64,000 nt of DNA, taken from JADHOX01 sp038120515. GTDB taxonomy: Bacteria > Pseudomonadota > Alphaproteobacteria > Rickettsiales > JABIRX01. The stretch lies in contig JAYOLW010000007.1 of assembly GCA_038120515.1 (NCBI GenBank), positions 15,319 through 79,318 on the forward strand, read 5' to 3'. Made by a program: the position numbers and the translations under genes. The notes under the pieces are model-generated. The model was not told the origin of the DNA and searched no databases. It worked only from the letters and a program-made list of their open reading frames with translations. Of this stretch, positions 18,587 through 27,055 are shown in pieces (within the stretch, counting starts at the first letter, position 1; every line of letters begins with the position of its first letter).

Positions 18587-20407
18587 ATGGCACCACCTTT
18601 AATATTATCAGTTCAAGAAGCTTCCATTGCCTATGGTGATAAAGTAATTTTTGATAATTTATCATTTAACATCCATCAGGGTAATAAAATTTGTCTTATT
18701 GGCAAAAATGGTGCCGGCAAAACAACATTAATAAAAATACTTTCAGGAGATATCGAGCTTGACGCAGGTGAAAAATGGCACTCGCCTGAAATAACCGTAA
18801 GCCATCTTAAACAAGAGATTATCCCTATTGCTGGCCAAACTATTAAAGAATTTATTTGGTCTGGACTACCTAAAGACAAACAAAATCCTGAGCATGAATA
18901 TCTAATTGATATCATTACAACGCCATTGTTACTAAACCCTAATGATTTAATGGACAAATTATCTGGAGGTCAGCTTAGAAGAACTGCATTAGCGCAGTCA
19001 TTGGTTGAAGAACCTGATATATTATTACTTGATGAACCTACTAACCATCTTGACCTTGCTGGTATTGAATGGCTTGAAAATTACCTAAGGAAATATAAAG
19101 GCACATTATTATGTATTAGCCATGATAAAATGTTCCTTAGTAATATTACCGACAAAGTATTTTGGCTTGATAGAGGAATGATAAGGGTATGCCCAAAAGG
19201 CTTTAAGTATTTCAAAGAATGGCAAACGATGCTGCTTGACCAAGAAAGACGTGAATTAGAAAATCGAGAAAGATCACTACAAATTGAAGAGGAATGGGCA
19301 AATCGTGGCGTAAAAGCTCGTCGGAAAAGAAATGTCAGAAGAGTTGAAGAAACAAGAAATGAAAGAAAAGCCCTTGATGATGCAAAAAGATCATACCGAA
19401 AGGCAATTAACAAGATTGAATTAAAGCCTTTAAAACAATCAGATTCATCAAACATGGTTGCAGAGTTATTTAATATCTCCAAGAAATTTGAAGATATTCA
19501 TAAAAAAACCATATTACTTGAACAGTTTAACTACCGGATCATGAAGGGTGATAGAATTGGACTCTTAGGTAAAAACGGATCAGGCAAAACGTCATTCATT
19601 AAAATTTTATTAGGTGAAATAATTCCTGACCAAGGTAAGGTTAAACTGGGTGATAACATTAAGATCGCTTATTTTGATCAAAATAGACGTGATCTTGATT
19701 CAACCGAATCAATTAGAAAGACACTTTCGCCTTCTGGCTCTGATTATATAAAAGTTGGTGATAAGGAACGTCATGTTTGTGGTTATTTAAAAGATTTTAT
19801 GTTTGACCCTAAGATTGCAAATGATCCTGTTGGAACATTATCTGGTGGTCAAAAAAACCGACTAATGCTCGCAAAAACTCTAGCTAATCCTGGTAGCTTC
19901 TTAATTCTAGATGAACCTACTAATGATTTAGATATGGAAACTTTAGAAATTCTAGAATCTGTTCTTAACAATTACCAAGGTACATTAATAGTAGTTAGCC
20001 ATGATCGAGATTTTCTTGATCAAATAGTTTCAAAAATATTAGCCTTTAAAGGTAACGGTTTAATCGATGAACATATTGGCAATTATTCAGATTATCTAGC
20101 AAATTTGGAAAATGAAAAAGACATTATAAAAACCTCAAAAGTACAAATAATTGAAAAGCCACAAATAAAAAATCAAACCAATAAAATTTCATATAAATAT
20201 AAATTTGAATTAGAAAATTTACCGGCTCGAATTAAACAAATTGAGGCTGATATTTCAAAACTTGAGGAGATTTCATCAGCTGATGATTTCTATAATCAAG
20301 AACATGATAAAGTGGCAGATATATTAGAGAAATTAGGCCAAAAAACTACAGAGCTTGAGATGCTAGAATTACGATGGCTTGAACTTGACGAGCTATGCAA
20401 TCAATAA
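18587..20407 (+). CDS. uup: ABC-F ATPase, Uup subfamily
   Basis: A 606-residue cytosolic protein with two ABC domains and no membrane part. Walker A sites are GKNGAGKTTLI and GKNGSGKTSFI. The signature motifs are LSGGQLRRTALAQ and LSGGQKNRLMLAK, with Walker B ILLLDEPTNHLDL and LILDEPTNDLDMETLE. The second is typical of Uup. An Arg/Lys-rich linker (about residues 210-280) and a C-terminal coiled coil follow the family plan. ABC-F proteins act on the ribosome; Uup also affects transposon excision. It converges with cutA with a 5-base gap. Confidence 0.92.
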   Translation: MAPPLILSVQEASIAYGDKVIFDNLSFNIHQGNKICLIGKNGAGKTTLIKILSGDIELDAGEKWHSPEITVSHLKQEIIPIAGQTIKEFIWSGLPKDKQNPEHEYLIDIITTPLLLNPNDLMDKLSGGQLRRTALAQSLVEEPDILLLDEPTNHLDLAGIEWLENYLRKYKGTLLCISHDKMFLSNITDKVFWLDRGMIRVCPKGFKYFKEWQTMLLDQERRELENRERSLQIEEEWANRGVKARRKRNVRRVEETRNERKALDDAKRSYRKAINKIELKPLKQSDSSNMVAELFNISKKFEDIHKKTILLEQFNYRIMKGDRIGLLGKNGSGKTSFIKILLGEIIPDQGKVKLGDNIKIAYFDQNRRDLDSTESIRKTLSPSGSDYIKVGDKERHVCGYLKDFMFDPKIANDPVGTLSGGQKNRLMLAKTLANPGSFLILDEPTNDLDMETLEILESVLNNYQGTLIVVSHDRDFLDQIVSKILAFKGNGLIDEHIGNYSDYLANLENEKDIIKTSKVQIIEKPQIKNQTNKISYKYKFELENLPARIKQIEADISKLEEISSADDFYNQEHDKVADILEKLGQKTTELEMLELRWLELDELCNQ

Positions 20408-20412
20408 CTTAT

Positions 20413-20706
20413 TTATGGCAATAATTTAGCAAATTCATAATTAGCCTCTGCATCAAATGATATTATTGCAGGAGTATGATATGAATGCTCAGTTTTAACC
20501 ACCATTCTAACCTGACCAGATTTATTTTTTGATGCTTTTAAAATTAAGATAACTTCAGACGCCGTTTCTATTTTATCATCTCCGAGAAAATAAGAATCTA
20601 CATTTGAAATGATATTAGCACAAAAAATTAACTTTTGCTCAAGAAGTTTAAAGGCTATATTTTTCGCCTCTGCCTTATCTTTGCAAGGTACATAGAAACA
20701 CTTCAT
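20413..20706 (-). CDS. cutA: CutA-like divalent-cation tolerance protein
   Basis: A 97-residue CutA1-type trimeric ferredoxin-like protein: FYVPCKDKAEAKNIAFKLLEQKLIFCANI, then EVILILKASK and a late HSYHTPAIISFDA segment. CutA has been linked to copper tolerance, but its biochemical role is unsettled. Its ATG overlaps the cysE stop codon by one base (TAATG). Confidence 0.85.
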   Translation of the reverse strand: MKCFYVPCKDKAEAKNIAFKLLEQKLIFCANIISNVDSYFLGDDKIETASEVILILKASKNKSGQVRMVVKTEHSYHTPAIISFDAEANYEFAKLLP

Positions 20707-21236
20707 TAAATCATATATTCAATATTAAATTTCCGCTTTTTTGATATTTCCTTTGCAGTCTCGGCAACAACTGTTTTCTGTTCAGCAAGATCATTAATTA
20801 CAATAGATCCAGCTCCAACTTTAACATTATCGCCTATTTTAATATTTCCTAAAATTTTAGCTCCCGCACCAATTAAAACATTATTCCCAAGTGTTGGATG
20901 TCTTTTAATTGGTTCGTAATTATACCCCCCAAGAGTTACACCATGATATAAGGTTACATTATCACCAATTATTGCGGTTTCACCAATTACCAAACCACAA
21001 CCATGATCAATGAATAAATTTTTACCAATTTTGACAGCTGGATGAATCTCAATTGAAGTTAAAGCCCTACTTAAATATGCTATGAAATATGGTATTAATG
21101 GGATTTTTAAATTATAAAGAAAATGTGATATCCTATGCAAAAAGAGCGCATGAACACCTGGATAGAACAAAATTATATGTAGGTAGCTTCTTGCAGCAGG
21201 ATCTTTCTTTTTAATATTATCTAAGAACGCTTTCAT
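20706..21236 (-). CDS. cysE: Serine O-acetyltransferase
   Basis: This 176-residue short (EpsC-type) left-handed beta-helix transferase makes O-acetylserine, the acceptor used by CysK. The catalytic Asp-His pair is in LFIDHGCGLVIGETAIIG and the acetyl-CoA end in YHGVTLGGYN and HPTLGNNVLIGAGAKILG. It is far from the cys operon (27 kb) and lies between hemY and cutA, with stop/start overlap to cutA. It completes cysteine synthesis together with CysK. Confidence 0.93.
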   Translation of the reverse strand: MKAFLDNIKKKDPAARSYLHIILFYPGVHALFLHRISHFLYNLKIPLIPYFIAYLSRALTSIEIHPAVKIGKNLFIDHGCGLVIGETAIIGDNVTLYHGVTLGGYNYEPIKRHPTLGNNVLIGAGAKILGNIKIGDNVKVGAGSIVINDLAEQKTVVAETAKEISKKRKFNIEYMI

Positions 21237-21238
21237 AT

Positions 21239-22570
21239 TTATTTAGTAATATCTAAAAATTTAATTTTATTACTTGTTTCTAGTTTTAGCGCAATTTGAT
21301 CAATTTGGAAGCAATTATTACAAACAATTTGCCAATGATCCTGAAGGGAATGACAATTTTGACAGCTATATTGATATTCTGGCAATAATGTGCTTAGGCT
21401 ATTTTTTAACTTAACAATCTCCTCATCGGAATCAGGATAGTATTTTGACTTTATCTCAAGCATTAACCCTAAAACTTTTTTAGTTCTGGCAATATTAATA
21501 GCACGCTCTAAATATTTCTTTATATCATCATGTAAATCTGAGTTGTCTTTATTAATCTCAGCAAATATTATAAAGCTTTGAACATCATACATATTGTTAT
21601 CAACTAATTGTCTCGTAATCTTGACTTTATATTTTACACCTTTTTCCTTGAGAAACTTAATCAGATATTCAGATAATTTTGGATGCGCAAACCTATCCCA
21701 CTCTTTGACTATCAAATCTACTGCTTTAGCTGATTTTTTACGCAGAAATAAAGATTTTATATAATTATTAAAAATATACTGATGAGCACTGTCTTTTTTA
21801 TATGCAAGATCAGAATATTTATAATATTTTCTTAATTCATTTTTGCGAAAATAATATCTAGAAAGAGCAAGACAATTTATAGCTTCTTCTCTTGCAAAAT
21901 CATCTGGCTGCACCACTCTTTTTCGATAAGCTTTTTTGAGCAAAGCCTCAATTTTATGGAACTCATCGCAAGTAAAATAATTATGAATTAATGTAGTAAT
22001 TGTTGCTGGTGATTTAAAATTGACAAGCAATGAACGCTCTAAATATTCTGTCGACTTTTCAAAATCACAATTTTTATTACATTCAATACCCAATGAATTT
22101 AAAATAAAAACATCATTTGGAAAATCAGTATTAAAACTTAATAATTCATTTTTAATTTTATTATTATCACCTTGAATAATTAAATTTTGTAAAGAAAGAA
22201 AACGATATAAATAGGATTTATTATCAATATGCTTTTTAAGCTGCTTTAATGATTTATTTGAACTATCTGAATCACCCAAAGAAACATTCTTAATAAAATC
22301 GCCAAGAAAAATCTGCAACTTGCTACTATTAACAGAAATGGCTTTTGCCTTTCTAAGACGATAACCATTAGAAATACTTAGAACAAAATATACCAAAAAA
22401 ACAATTAGCAGAACAATCAGTATTAATAAAACAAAAACTATTGTTGATTTAATCTCAATTTGATACTGACTAAGTTCAATTATCATCAGAAATTGTTCCT
22501 CAGGAACAATCCTAAAGATAAATAATAAACTAACAGAGACAAATAATATCAATGCAATTAGATTAAGCAT
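21239..22570 (-). CDS. hemY: HemY-type TPR membrane protein with C-terminal zinc ribbon
   Basis: A 443-residue inner-membrane protein. Two N-terminal membrane segments (about residues 2-20 and 42-66) precede a long helical TPR-like region. The C-terminus has paired cysteines, YSCQNCHSLQDHWQIVCNNC, like a small zinc ribbon. This layout and its place right after a mitofilin gene match the alphaproteobacterial HemY family, named from hem operons but not a protoporphyrinogen oxidase. The function is uncertain. One base separates it from mic60. Confidence 0.75.
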   Translation of the reverse strand: MLNLIALILFVSVSLLFIFRIVPEEQFLMIIELSQYQIEIKSTIVFVLLILIVLLIVFLVYFVLSISNGYRLRKAKAISVNSSKLQIFLGDFIKNVSLGDSDSSNKSLKQLKKHIDNKSYLYRFLSLQNLIIQGDNNKIKNELLSFNTDFPNDVFILNSLGIECNKNCDFEKSTEYLERSLLVNFKSPATITTLIHNYFTCDEFHKIEALLKKAYRKRVVQPDDFAREEAINCLALSRYYFRKNELRKYYKYSDLAYKKDSAHQYIFNNYIKSLFLRKKSAKAVDLIVKEWDRFAHPKLSEYLIKFLKEKGVKYKVKITRQLVDNNMYDVQSFIIFAEINKDNSDLHDDIKKYLERAINIARTKKVLGLMLEIKSKYYPDSDEEIVKLKNSLSTLLPEYQYSCQNCHSLQDHWQIVCNNCFQIDQIALKLETSNKIKFLDITK

Positions 22571-22571
22571 A

Positions 22572-23444
22572 TTATAAATTTAAATAACTTTTTATCTCGT
22601 CACAAAACTCTAATGCCTCTAGATAATTTTTAGCATTTTTAACATATTCAGCAAAATAAATAAAATTCTCAGCATCTAATAAAGATAAGTTATCTATTGA
22701 TCCCTGAACTTGTCCTTCTATTAGGAATATTTCTGCCTGAGAAATTAAGTCATCATTCTCATTTGAGAAATTATCAGTTTTTCTTATTACTACGAAATCG
22801 CCAAAAAGTTTCTGGAAAATAGTATCACTATCCTTAAGAACGTTTTTGTGGTGGAACTTTTGTATATTTTTCTTTAATTCATTCAACAAGTTATTTTCAC
22901 CATAAACCTTTAGGAATCCAGCACCTGATATAGACTCAATCCTAGAAATAATAAATTGATCTTGTGTAATGTTTTTTATTTTTAAAATTAATGATGAAAA
23001 ATCTTGTCCCTTTTTTAAAGCATTCTCTAGATCAATAACAATTAAAACAAGTTGCTGATAATTTGGTATTTTAACACTAATTTGATTAAACTGATGTATT
23101 TTAGTTTCCAAGGCGTCAATCCGCTCATTCAAATTCTCAATTTGATTAGCAAGATTAAGTATAGTTTTAGCATCATCGTTTAAATATTCTGGTTGAGATT
23201 CTGCATTAGGATCTTTATCAACAATTTGAAAAACTTGTTCTATATCAGATTTAATCTCATCAGCGGTTTCATTATTTTGATAGGTCTTGTCTTCAATAAC
23301 AGTAATATCAACTTCTGTCTCTTTAAAAAAATTCTGGTATTTATTTAGGGCAAAAAGTCCAATTAAAATAAAAAAACAAATTAAAAGTAAAATTTTAAAT
23401 GTATTGCCTAAAAATACATTCTTAGGCTTTTCAGTATTTGTCAT
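22572..23444 (-). CDS. Alphaproteobacterial Mic60/mitofilin-like protein
   Basis: A 290-residue protein with one N-terminal membrane helix (about residues 11-29), an acidic spacer, a coiled coil (IENLNERIDALETKIHQFN) and a helical C-terminal mitofilin-like region (FGDFVVI, LISQAEIFLIEGQVQGSIDNL). Mic60 homologues in alphaproteobacteria bend the inner membrane and characteristically sit directly before hemY, as here. The sequence itself is divergent, so the call rests on topology, length and gene order. hemC/hemD, often upstream, are absent. Confidence 0.68.
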   Translation of the reverse strand: MTNTEKPKNVFLGNTFKILLLICFFILIGLFALNKYQNFFKETEVDITVIEDKTYQNNETADEIKSDIEQVFQIVDKDPNAESQPEYLNDDAKTILNLANQIENLNERIDALETKIHQFNQISVKIPNYQQLVLIVIDLENALKKGQDFSSLILKIKNITQDQFIISRIESISGAGFLKVYGENNLLNELKKNIQKFHHKNVLKDSDTIFQKLFGDFVVIRKTDNFSNENDDLISQAEIFLIEGQVQGSIDNLSLLDAENFIYFAEYVKNAKNYLEALEFCDEIKSYLNL

Positions 23445-23450
23445 AAGTTA

Positions 23451-23741
23451 TTACTTAAAATTATCTGCATATGATTTTTTTAGCACTAACTTCTCATGAA
23501 TTTCTTCTATATTAAATTTCCAGTGTTTCTTATTAACAAAACTTATAGCATCTTCTTTTGTGTCAAATTCAAGATCAAGCTCAGAATGCATATTTTCAGC
23601 TCCAGTCCAATTCATCAAATCATAACTATATTTATCATCAAAAGTTTGGAAGCGAATTTTCCATTTTCCTAAATTGAACATACCCTGAGTCATAGCTGAC
23701 TTTCTGGGTTGGTAGATAGTAACTTTAATACTTGAATCCAT
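23451..23741 (-). CDS. NDUFS4-like (ETC complex I accessory) protein
   Basis: A 96-residue protein with the pattern of bacterial homologues of mitochondrial complex I subunit NDUFS4 (18 kDa): VTIYQPRKSAMTQG, WKIRFQ, LMNWTGAENMHSELDLEFDTKEDAI. The bacterial protein is a peripheral accessory of NADH dehydrogenase. It starts just before tRNA-Gln and is followed after 6 bases by mic60. No nuo genes are in the window. Confidence 0.85.
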   Translation of the reverse strand: MDSSIKVTIYQPRKSAMTQGMFNLGKWKIRFQTFDDKYSYDLMNWTGAENMHSELDLEFDTKEDAISFVNKKHWKFNIEEIHEKLVLKKSYADNFK

Positions 23742-23753
23742 AATATAAAATTT

Positions 23754-23828
<75 letters not shown>

Positions 23829-23890
23829 ATTAGCAATGCCTAATTAAAGTAAACACTCTAAAGTTTCAAGTGTTTTATCACAAAGGATCT

Positions 23891-24355
23891 TTAAACTTCT
23901 ATTTGTACCGTTGCCGAAACTTCAACTGCAGTATTTAGTGGCAAGCTATTACATGAAACCGCTGCTCTTGCATGCTTACCTTTCTCACCAAAAATCTCAG
24001 CAATTAGGTCAGATGCACCATTTGCAACCAAAGCCTGATCTGTAAAATTATTTTCAGAATTTACAAATATTTGCAGCATTATAACTTTTTTGACTTTATT
24101 TAAATCACCGCCACAAGCCTTATTTATTTGCGACAAGATATTGATAGCACAAATCCTAGCCGCTTTCTGCCCTTCCTCAATTGTAAGATCAGAACCTAAC
24201 TTACCTTTATATTTCAGCTCGCCATTTTCCATACAAATTTGGCCAGAAATATGTAATATGTCATTGACCTGACTAAAACCTACATAATTTGCTACAGGTG
24301 TTGCTGGCTCTTGCAATACTATTTCTTGTTCTTGTAATTTTGCGTTTATAGACAT
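23891..24355 (-). CDS. RidA/YjgF-family protein
   Basis: A 154-residue protein of the YjgF/YER057c/UK114 family, larger than the classic 128-residue RidA and matching the alphaproteobacterial form: LHISGQICMENGELKYKGKLGSDLTIEEGQKAARICAINILSQI (several adjoining motifs), then KGKHARAAVSCNSLPLNTAVEVSATVQI. The Arg in HARAAV matches the substrate-binding Arg of RidA proteins that hydrolyse reactive enamines. It is divergent from the next plus-strand gene. Confidence 0.85.
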   Translation of the reverse strand: MSINAKLQEQEIVLQEPATPVANYVGFSQVNDILHISGQICMENGELKYKGKLGSDLTIEEGQKAARICAINILSQINKACGGDLNKVKKVIMLQIFVNSENNFTDQALVANGASDLIAEIFGEKGKHARAAVSCNSLPLNTAVEVSATVQIEV

Positions 24356-24444
24356 ATTAATACCATTAAATTTTAGATTATTTATTTCTAATTAATCTGA
24401 AACGATCTTGCAAGGAGATTATTGTAATCAAAAATTAATATTAA

Positions 24445-25197
24445 ATGATTGATGCTTTTTTATATATTTTAGTAATTATTTTTGGGCTTGGTTTTGGCAG
24501 CTTTGCTACAATGGCAGTTTATAGAATTCCTAACAATATTCCTTGGATTTCAGAAAAGCCATTTTGCCCTAAATGTAAACATGAACTTTATTTTCGTGAT
24601 TATTTTTCAGTATTATCTTTTGTTATAAACAAAGGTATCTGTAGATTTTGTCACAACAAAATTGACTTTTCCTTAGCTTATTTAATAACCGAACTTTTAA
24701 TTTTAATTTATTTGTTAATAAATTATTACCTTTTTGGTTTTACAGATGCATTTATTCTGAATTCAGGTATAATAATTGCAATCTCAATCTGGAGTGTCAT
24801 TTTAACAAAATCTAGCCAAAATATTGATAGTATTTTAAAAATCACATTTGTTCTTATCTGCCTAAACAAAGTAAGCATTGGTATTTCGATCACTGATTTA
24901 ATTTTTCAGATATTTTTTGCATCTTTATTTGCGCTAGCAAATTGGCACTTTATTCACCTAATAAAAGGGTCCTTCCAAAACTCACTCAAATATTTAAAAT
25001 TTTCTAACGAGAATCGTTTTATCAATGATGAATTTATTATTCTTAAAATAGCAATCCTAACAATATTATCCTTACATGTGTCATTTTTACACTATGCAGT
25101 ATTATATTTTATCGCCTTAATATCTTTACTAATAAAAAATCATTATTTGAGATTAAGCTTTTTATCTCATTTAATAATAATCTCTAACTTACTATAA
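24445..25197 (+). CDS. Prepilin-peptidase-like membrane protein, catalytic aspartate apparently lost
   Basis: The first 75 residues match the N-terminal domain of A24 prepilin peptidases: GFGSFATMAVYRIP, then two Cys pairs, CPKC (41-44) and CRFC (66-69). The rest is very hydrophobic with five or six membrane segments, as in PilD. However, where PilD has Asp in DLxxxxIPD, this protein has LTKSSQNIDSIL (about residue 120), and the GxGD motif is reduced to FINDEF. Protease activity is therefore doubtful. No pilus genes are nearby. It ends 3 bases before the next gene, so both are probably one transcript. Confidence 0.65.
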   Translation: MIDAFLYILVIIFGLGFGSFATMAVYRIPNNIPWISEKPFCPKCKHELYFRDYFSVLSFVINKGICRFCHNKIDFSLAYLITELLILIYLLINYYLFGFTDAFILNSGIIIAISIWSVILTKSSQNIDSILKITFVLICLNKVSIGISITDLIFQIFFASLFALANWHFIHLIKGSFQNSLKYLKFSNENRFINDEFIILKIAILTILSLHVSFLHYAVLYFIALISLLIKNHYLRLSFLSHLIIISNLL

Positions 25198-25200
25198 GTT

Positions 25201-25980
25201 ATGGAGAAAATTTTTGATATTAATGCCTTAAAAAACAAACGTGATTTAGTTGCAAAATCTAAATCCAATCACAATCATTTTCTACTTGAATATATAACTC
25301 ATAATATCGATGAAAGATTCAATAGCCTAGGCATTGAGTTTGAAGATATTTTGCTAATTGGTTTAATGTCAGATAAGTTGGTTCAAAATTTAGCAGACAA
25401 AGCTAAAAATAATTTTTGTATAACTGACATTTCGCAAGGCCTAATCGATAACTACACTAAATATAACCAAGCCTTATATGACAATGAAATAATTTATTCG
25501 AAAAATAAATTTGACCTAATCTATAGCTTTCTTGACCTTCACCATATTAATAAAATACCAGAGCATTTAGCTTCAATTAAGCATATACTTAAACCCGATG
25601 GAATATTTATGGGCTGTTTTTTTGGTGAGGAAAATCTAAAAAATTTAAGACTTGCGTTTCAAAAAGCAGATAAAGAAACAATATCTCCAAAATTTTTTCC
25701 ACAAATAGAAATTAAAACTGCAGGTAATATTCTACAAAAGTCTGGTTTTGCCGAACCTATTACTGACATAGACAAAATCAACATTACATATTCTAAACTT
25801 AACACCTTTTGCAAGGATATTAAAAATATTGCTGAAACAAATATCCTTATTAGAAGAAACAGCTTTATAACTAATAGAAATTTCATCAAGGATACTGAAA
25901 AGCTAATGCTGAACCAAGCAAATGAATTCGACGTAGAAGTTCAAATAATTAACTTCATTTGCTACAATAAAAATACTTAG
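25201..25980 (+). CDS. BioC/NDUFAF5-like methyltransferase-fold protein with a degenerate SAM motif
   Basis: This 259-residue protein follows the alphaproteobacterial NDUFAF5/BioC-like pattern: KIFDINALKNKRDLV at the start, FDLIYSFLDLHHINKIPEHL, HILKPDGIFMGCFFGEENL and a late KSGFAEPITDIDKINITY. The family is related to a mitochondrial complex I assembly factor. Motif I, normally LDLGxGxG, is here ILLIGLMSD (about residues 50-58), so the glycine-rich SAM loop is missing. The acidic residue of the next strand is kept (CITDIS). Either binding is altered or the protein has a structural role. Confidence 0.65.
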   Translation: MEKIFDINALKNKRDLVAKSKSNHNHFLLEYITHNIDERFNSLGIEFEDILLIGLMSDKLVQNLADKAKNNFCITDISQGLIDNYTKYNQALYDNEIIYSKNKFDLIYSFLDLHHINKIPEHLASIKHILKPDGIFMGCFFGEENLKNLRLAFQKADKETISPKFFPQIEIKTAGNILQKSGFAEPITDIDKINITYSKLNTFCKDIKNIAETNILIRRNSFITNRNFIKDTEKLMLNQANEFDVEVQIINFICYNKNT

Positions 25981-26628
25981 TTATTTTGCTAAAGTTACCT
26001 TGTTACCTTCAAAACTATATGAAGAAAATAGTTGCAAGAAACTAATGCCAAGTAAAGAACCAGACATATCACCATCATTCACTGAAGCTCTAACATTCTC
26101 AAAAACCAAATTTCCTATAATTACCCTTGGTAAGATTATAGAAGCACCTCTTACCGATCCATTAGCGGTATTATATATTTTATTATAATTGAGTCTATTT
26201 GGATCAAAACCTAGCTTTCTTGCATCATTTTTTGATAAAACAATATCACTTGCTCCAGTATCAAGCATAAATTTGATAGTCACATTATTAATGTCTGCAT
26301 TAATATAAAAATGATTATCATTTGCGGCAAAAAAAACTAACTTGTCTTCTAAATATTGCGCCTTGCCTGGAACTAAATGTGCCATCAAACGATTATTTAA
26401 AAAAACATCTTGATAACTTATTATAACAAAACCAACAAAGAAAATACCAAACCAGATCAACAAATATTTGAATTTTGTTATAATGATTTTTTTTGATTCT
26501 GAAAAGATCGGTAATATTAGATATAAGATAAATAATCCAGAAATTGCCAATTCTAATGATGCTGGTTTAACAGCATAAACAATTATCAAAAAAGCAATTA
26601 AAGCAAAAACTGGAAAAAATAATTTCAT
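25981..26628 (-). CDS. Membrane-anchored retropepsin-like aspartic protease
   Basis: A 215-residue protein with three N-terminal membrane segments (about residues 3-19, 27-43, 55-72) and a soluble C-terminal domain holding one catalytic motif, FMLDTGASDIVLS (residues 120-132). A second half-motif, GDMSGSLLGISFL, corresponds to the glycine-rich hydrophobic strand. With a single DTG it should act as a dimer, as retroviral proteases do. The family is the TIGR02281-type bacterial clan AA protease, which includes a rickettsial surface protease. The substrate is unknown. It converges end to end with the methyltransferase-like gene. Confidence 0.82.
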   Translation of the reverse strand: MKLFFPVFALIAFLIIVYAVKPASLELAISGLFILYLILPIFSESKKIIITKFKYLLIWFGIFFVGFVIISYQDVFLNNRLMAHLVPGKAQYLEDKLVFFAANDNHFYINADINNVTIKFMLDTGASDIVLSKNDARKLGFDPNRLNYNKIYNTANGSVRGASIILPRVIIGNLVFENVRASVNDGDMSGSLLGISFLQLFSSYSFEGNKVTLAK

Positions 26629-26696
26629 TGAAAATATTAGATATTTTGATCATCATAAACAATTATATTAAATTTAACTAGCTGTAAAATTTTTTC

Positions 26697-27047
26697 ATGA
26701 AACAACTTATTCTTTTTTCTTACTTAATTTTGAGTTTTTTAATTCTCAATTCTTGTGAATCAAAAGATGAAGAAATGTCTGAATTTCAACTCATCACACA
26801 AAAAAACAATAAGATAATTTTCAACTCCCCCTCAAGTGATGCTAGATTATACCTGTATGAAACATGCCAAGAAGCTGGTGCTACTGTTAGTTTCTTTAAA
26901 AATGGTTGCGCTAATTATTGCTCTGCTCTTGAAATACCAGAAATGCCAATTTGCACACAAGCTTTAACTAAATCATGCCTATGTCCTGAATCCATGTGTT
27001 ATGACAAGGATCAGAACATTTGTAGAAGACCAAGAAATATAAGGTGA
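26697..27047 (+). CDS. Small cysteine-rich lipoprotein, unknown family
   Basis: A 116-residue protein with a lipoprotein signal ending in LILNSC, so it should be lipid-anchored in the cell envelope. The mature part carries eight further cysteines in about 60 residues (TCQEAG, NGCANYC, PICTQ, KSCLCPESMCYD, NICRR), an even number that would suit four disulfides. I do not recognise the family. It diverges from the aspartic protease gene and converges with rpoH with an 8-base gap. Confidence 0.65.
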   Translation: MKQLILFSYLILSFLILNSCESKDEEMSEFQLITQKNNKIIFNSPSSDARLYLYETCQEAGATVSFFKNGCANYCSALEIPEMPICTQALTKSCLCPESMCYDKDQNICRRPRNIR

Positions 27048-27055
27048 TTGCGTAA

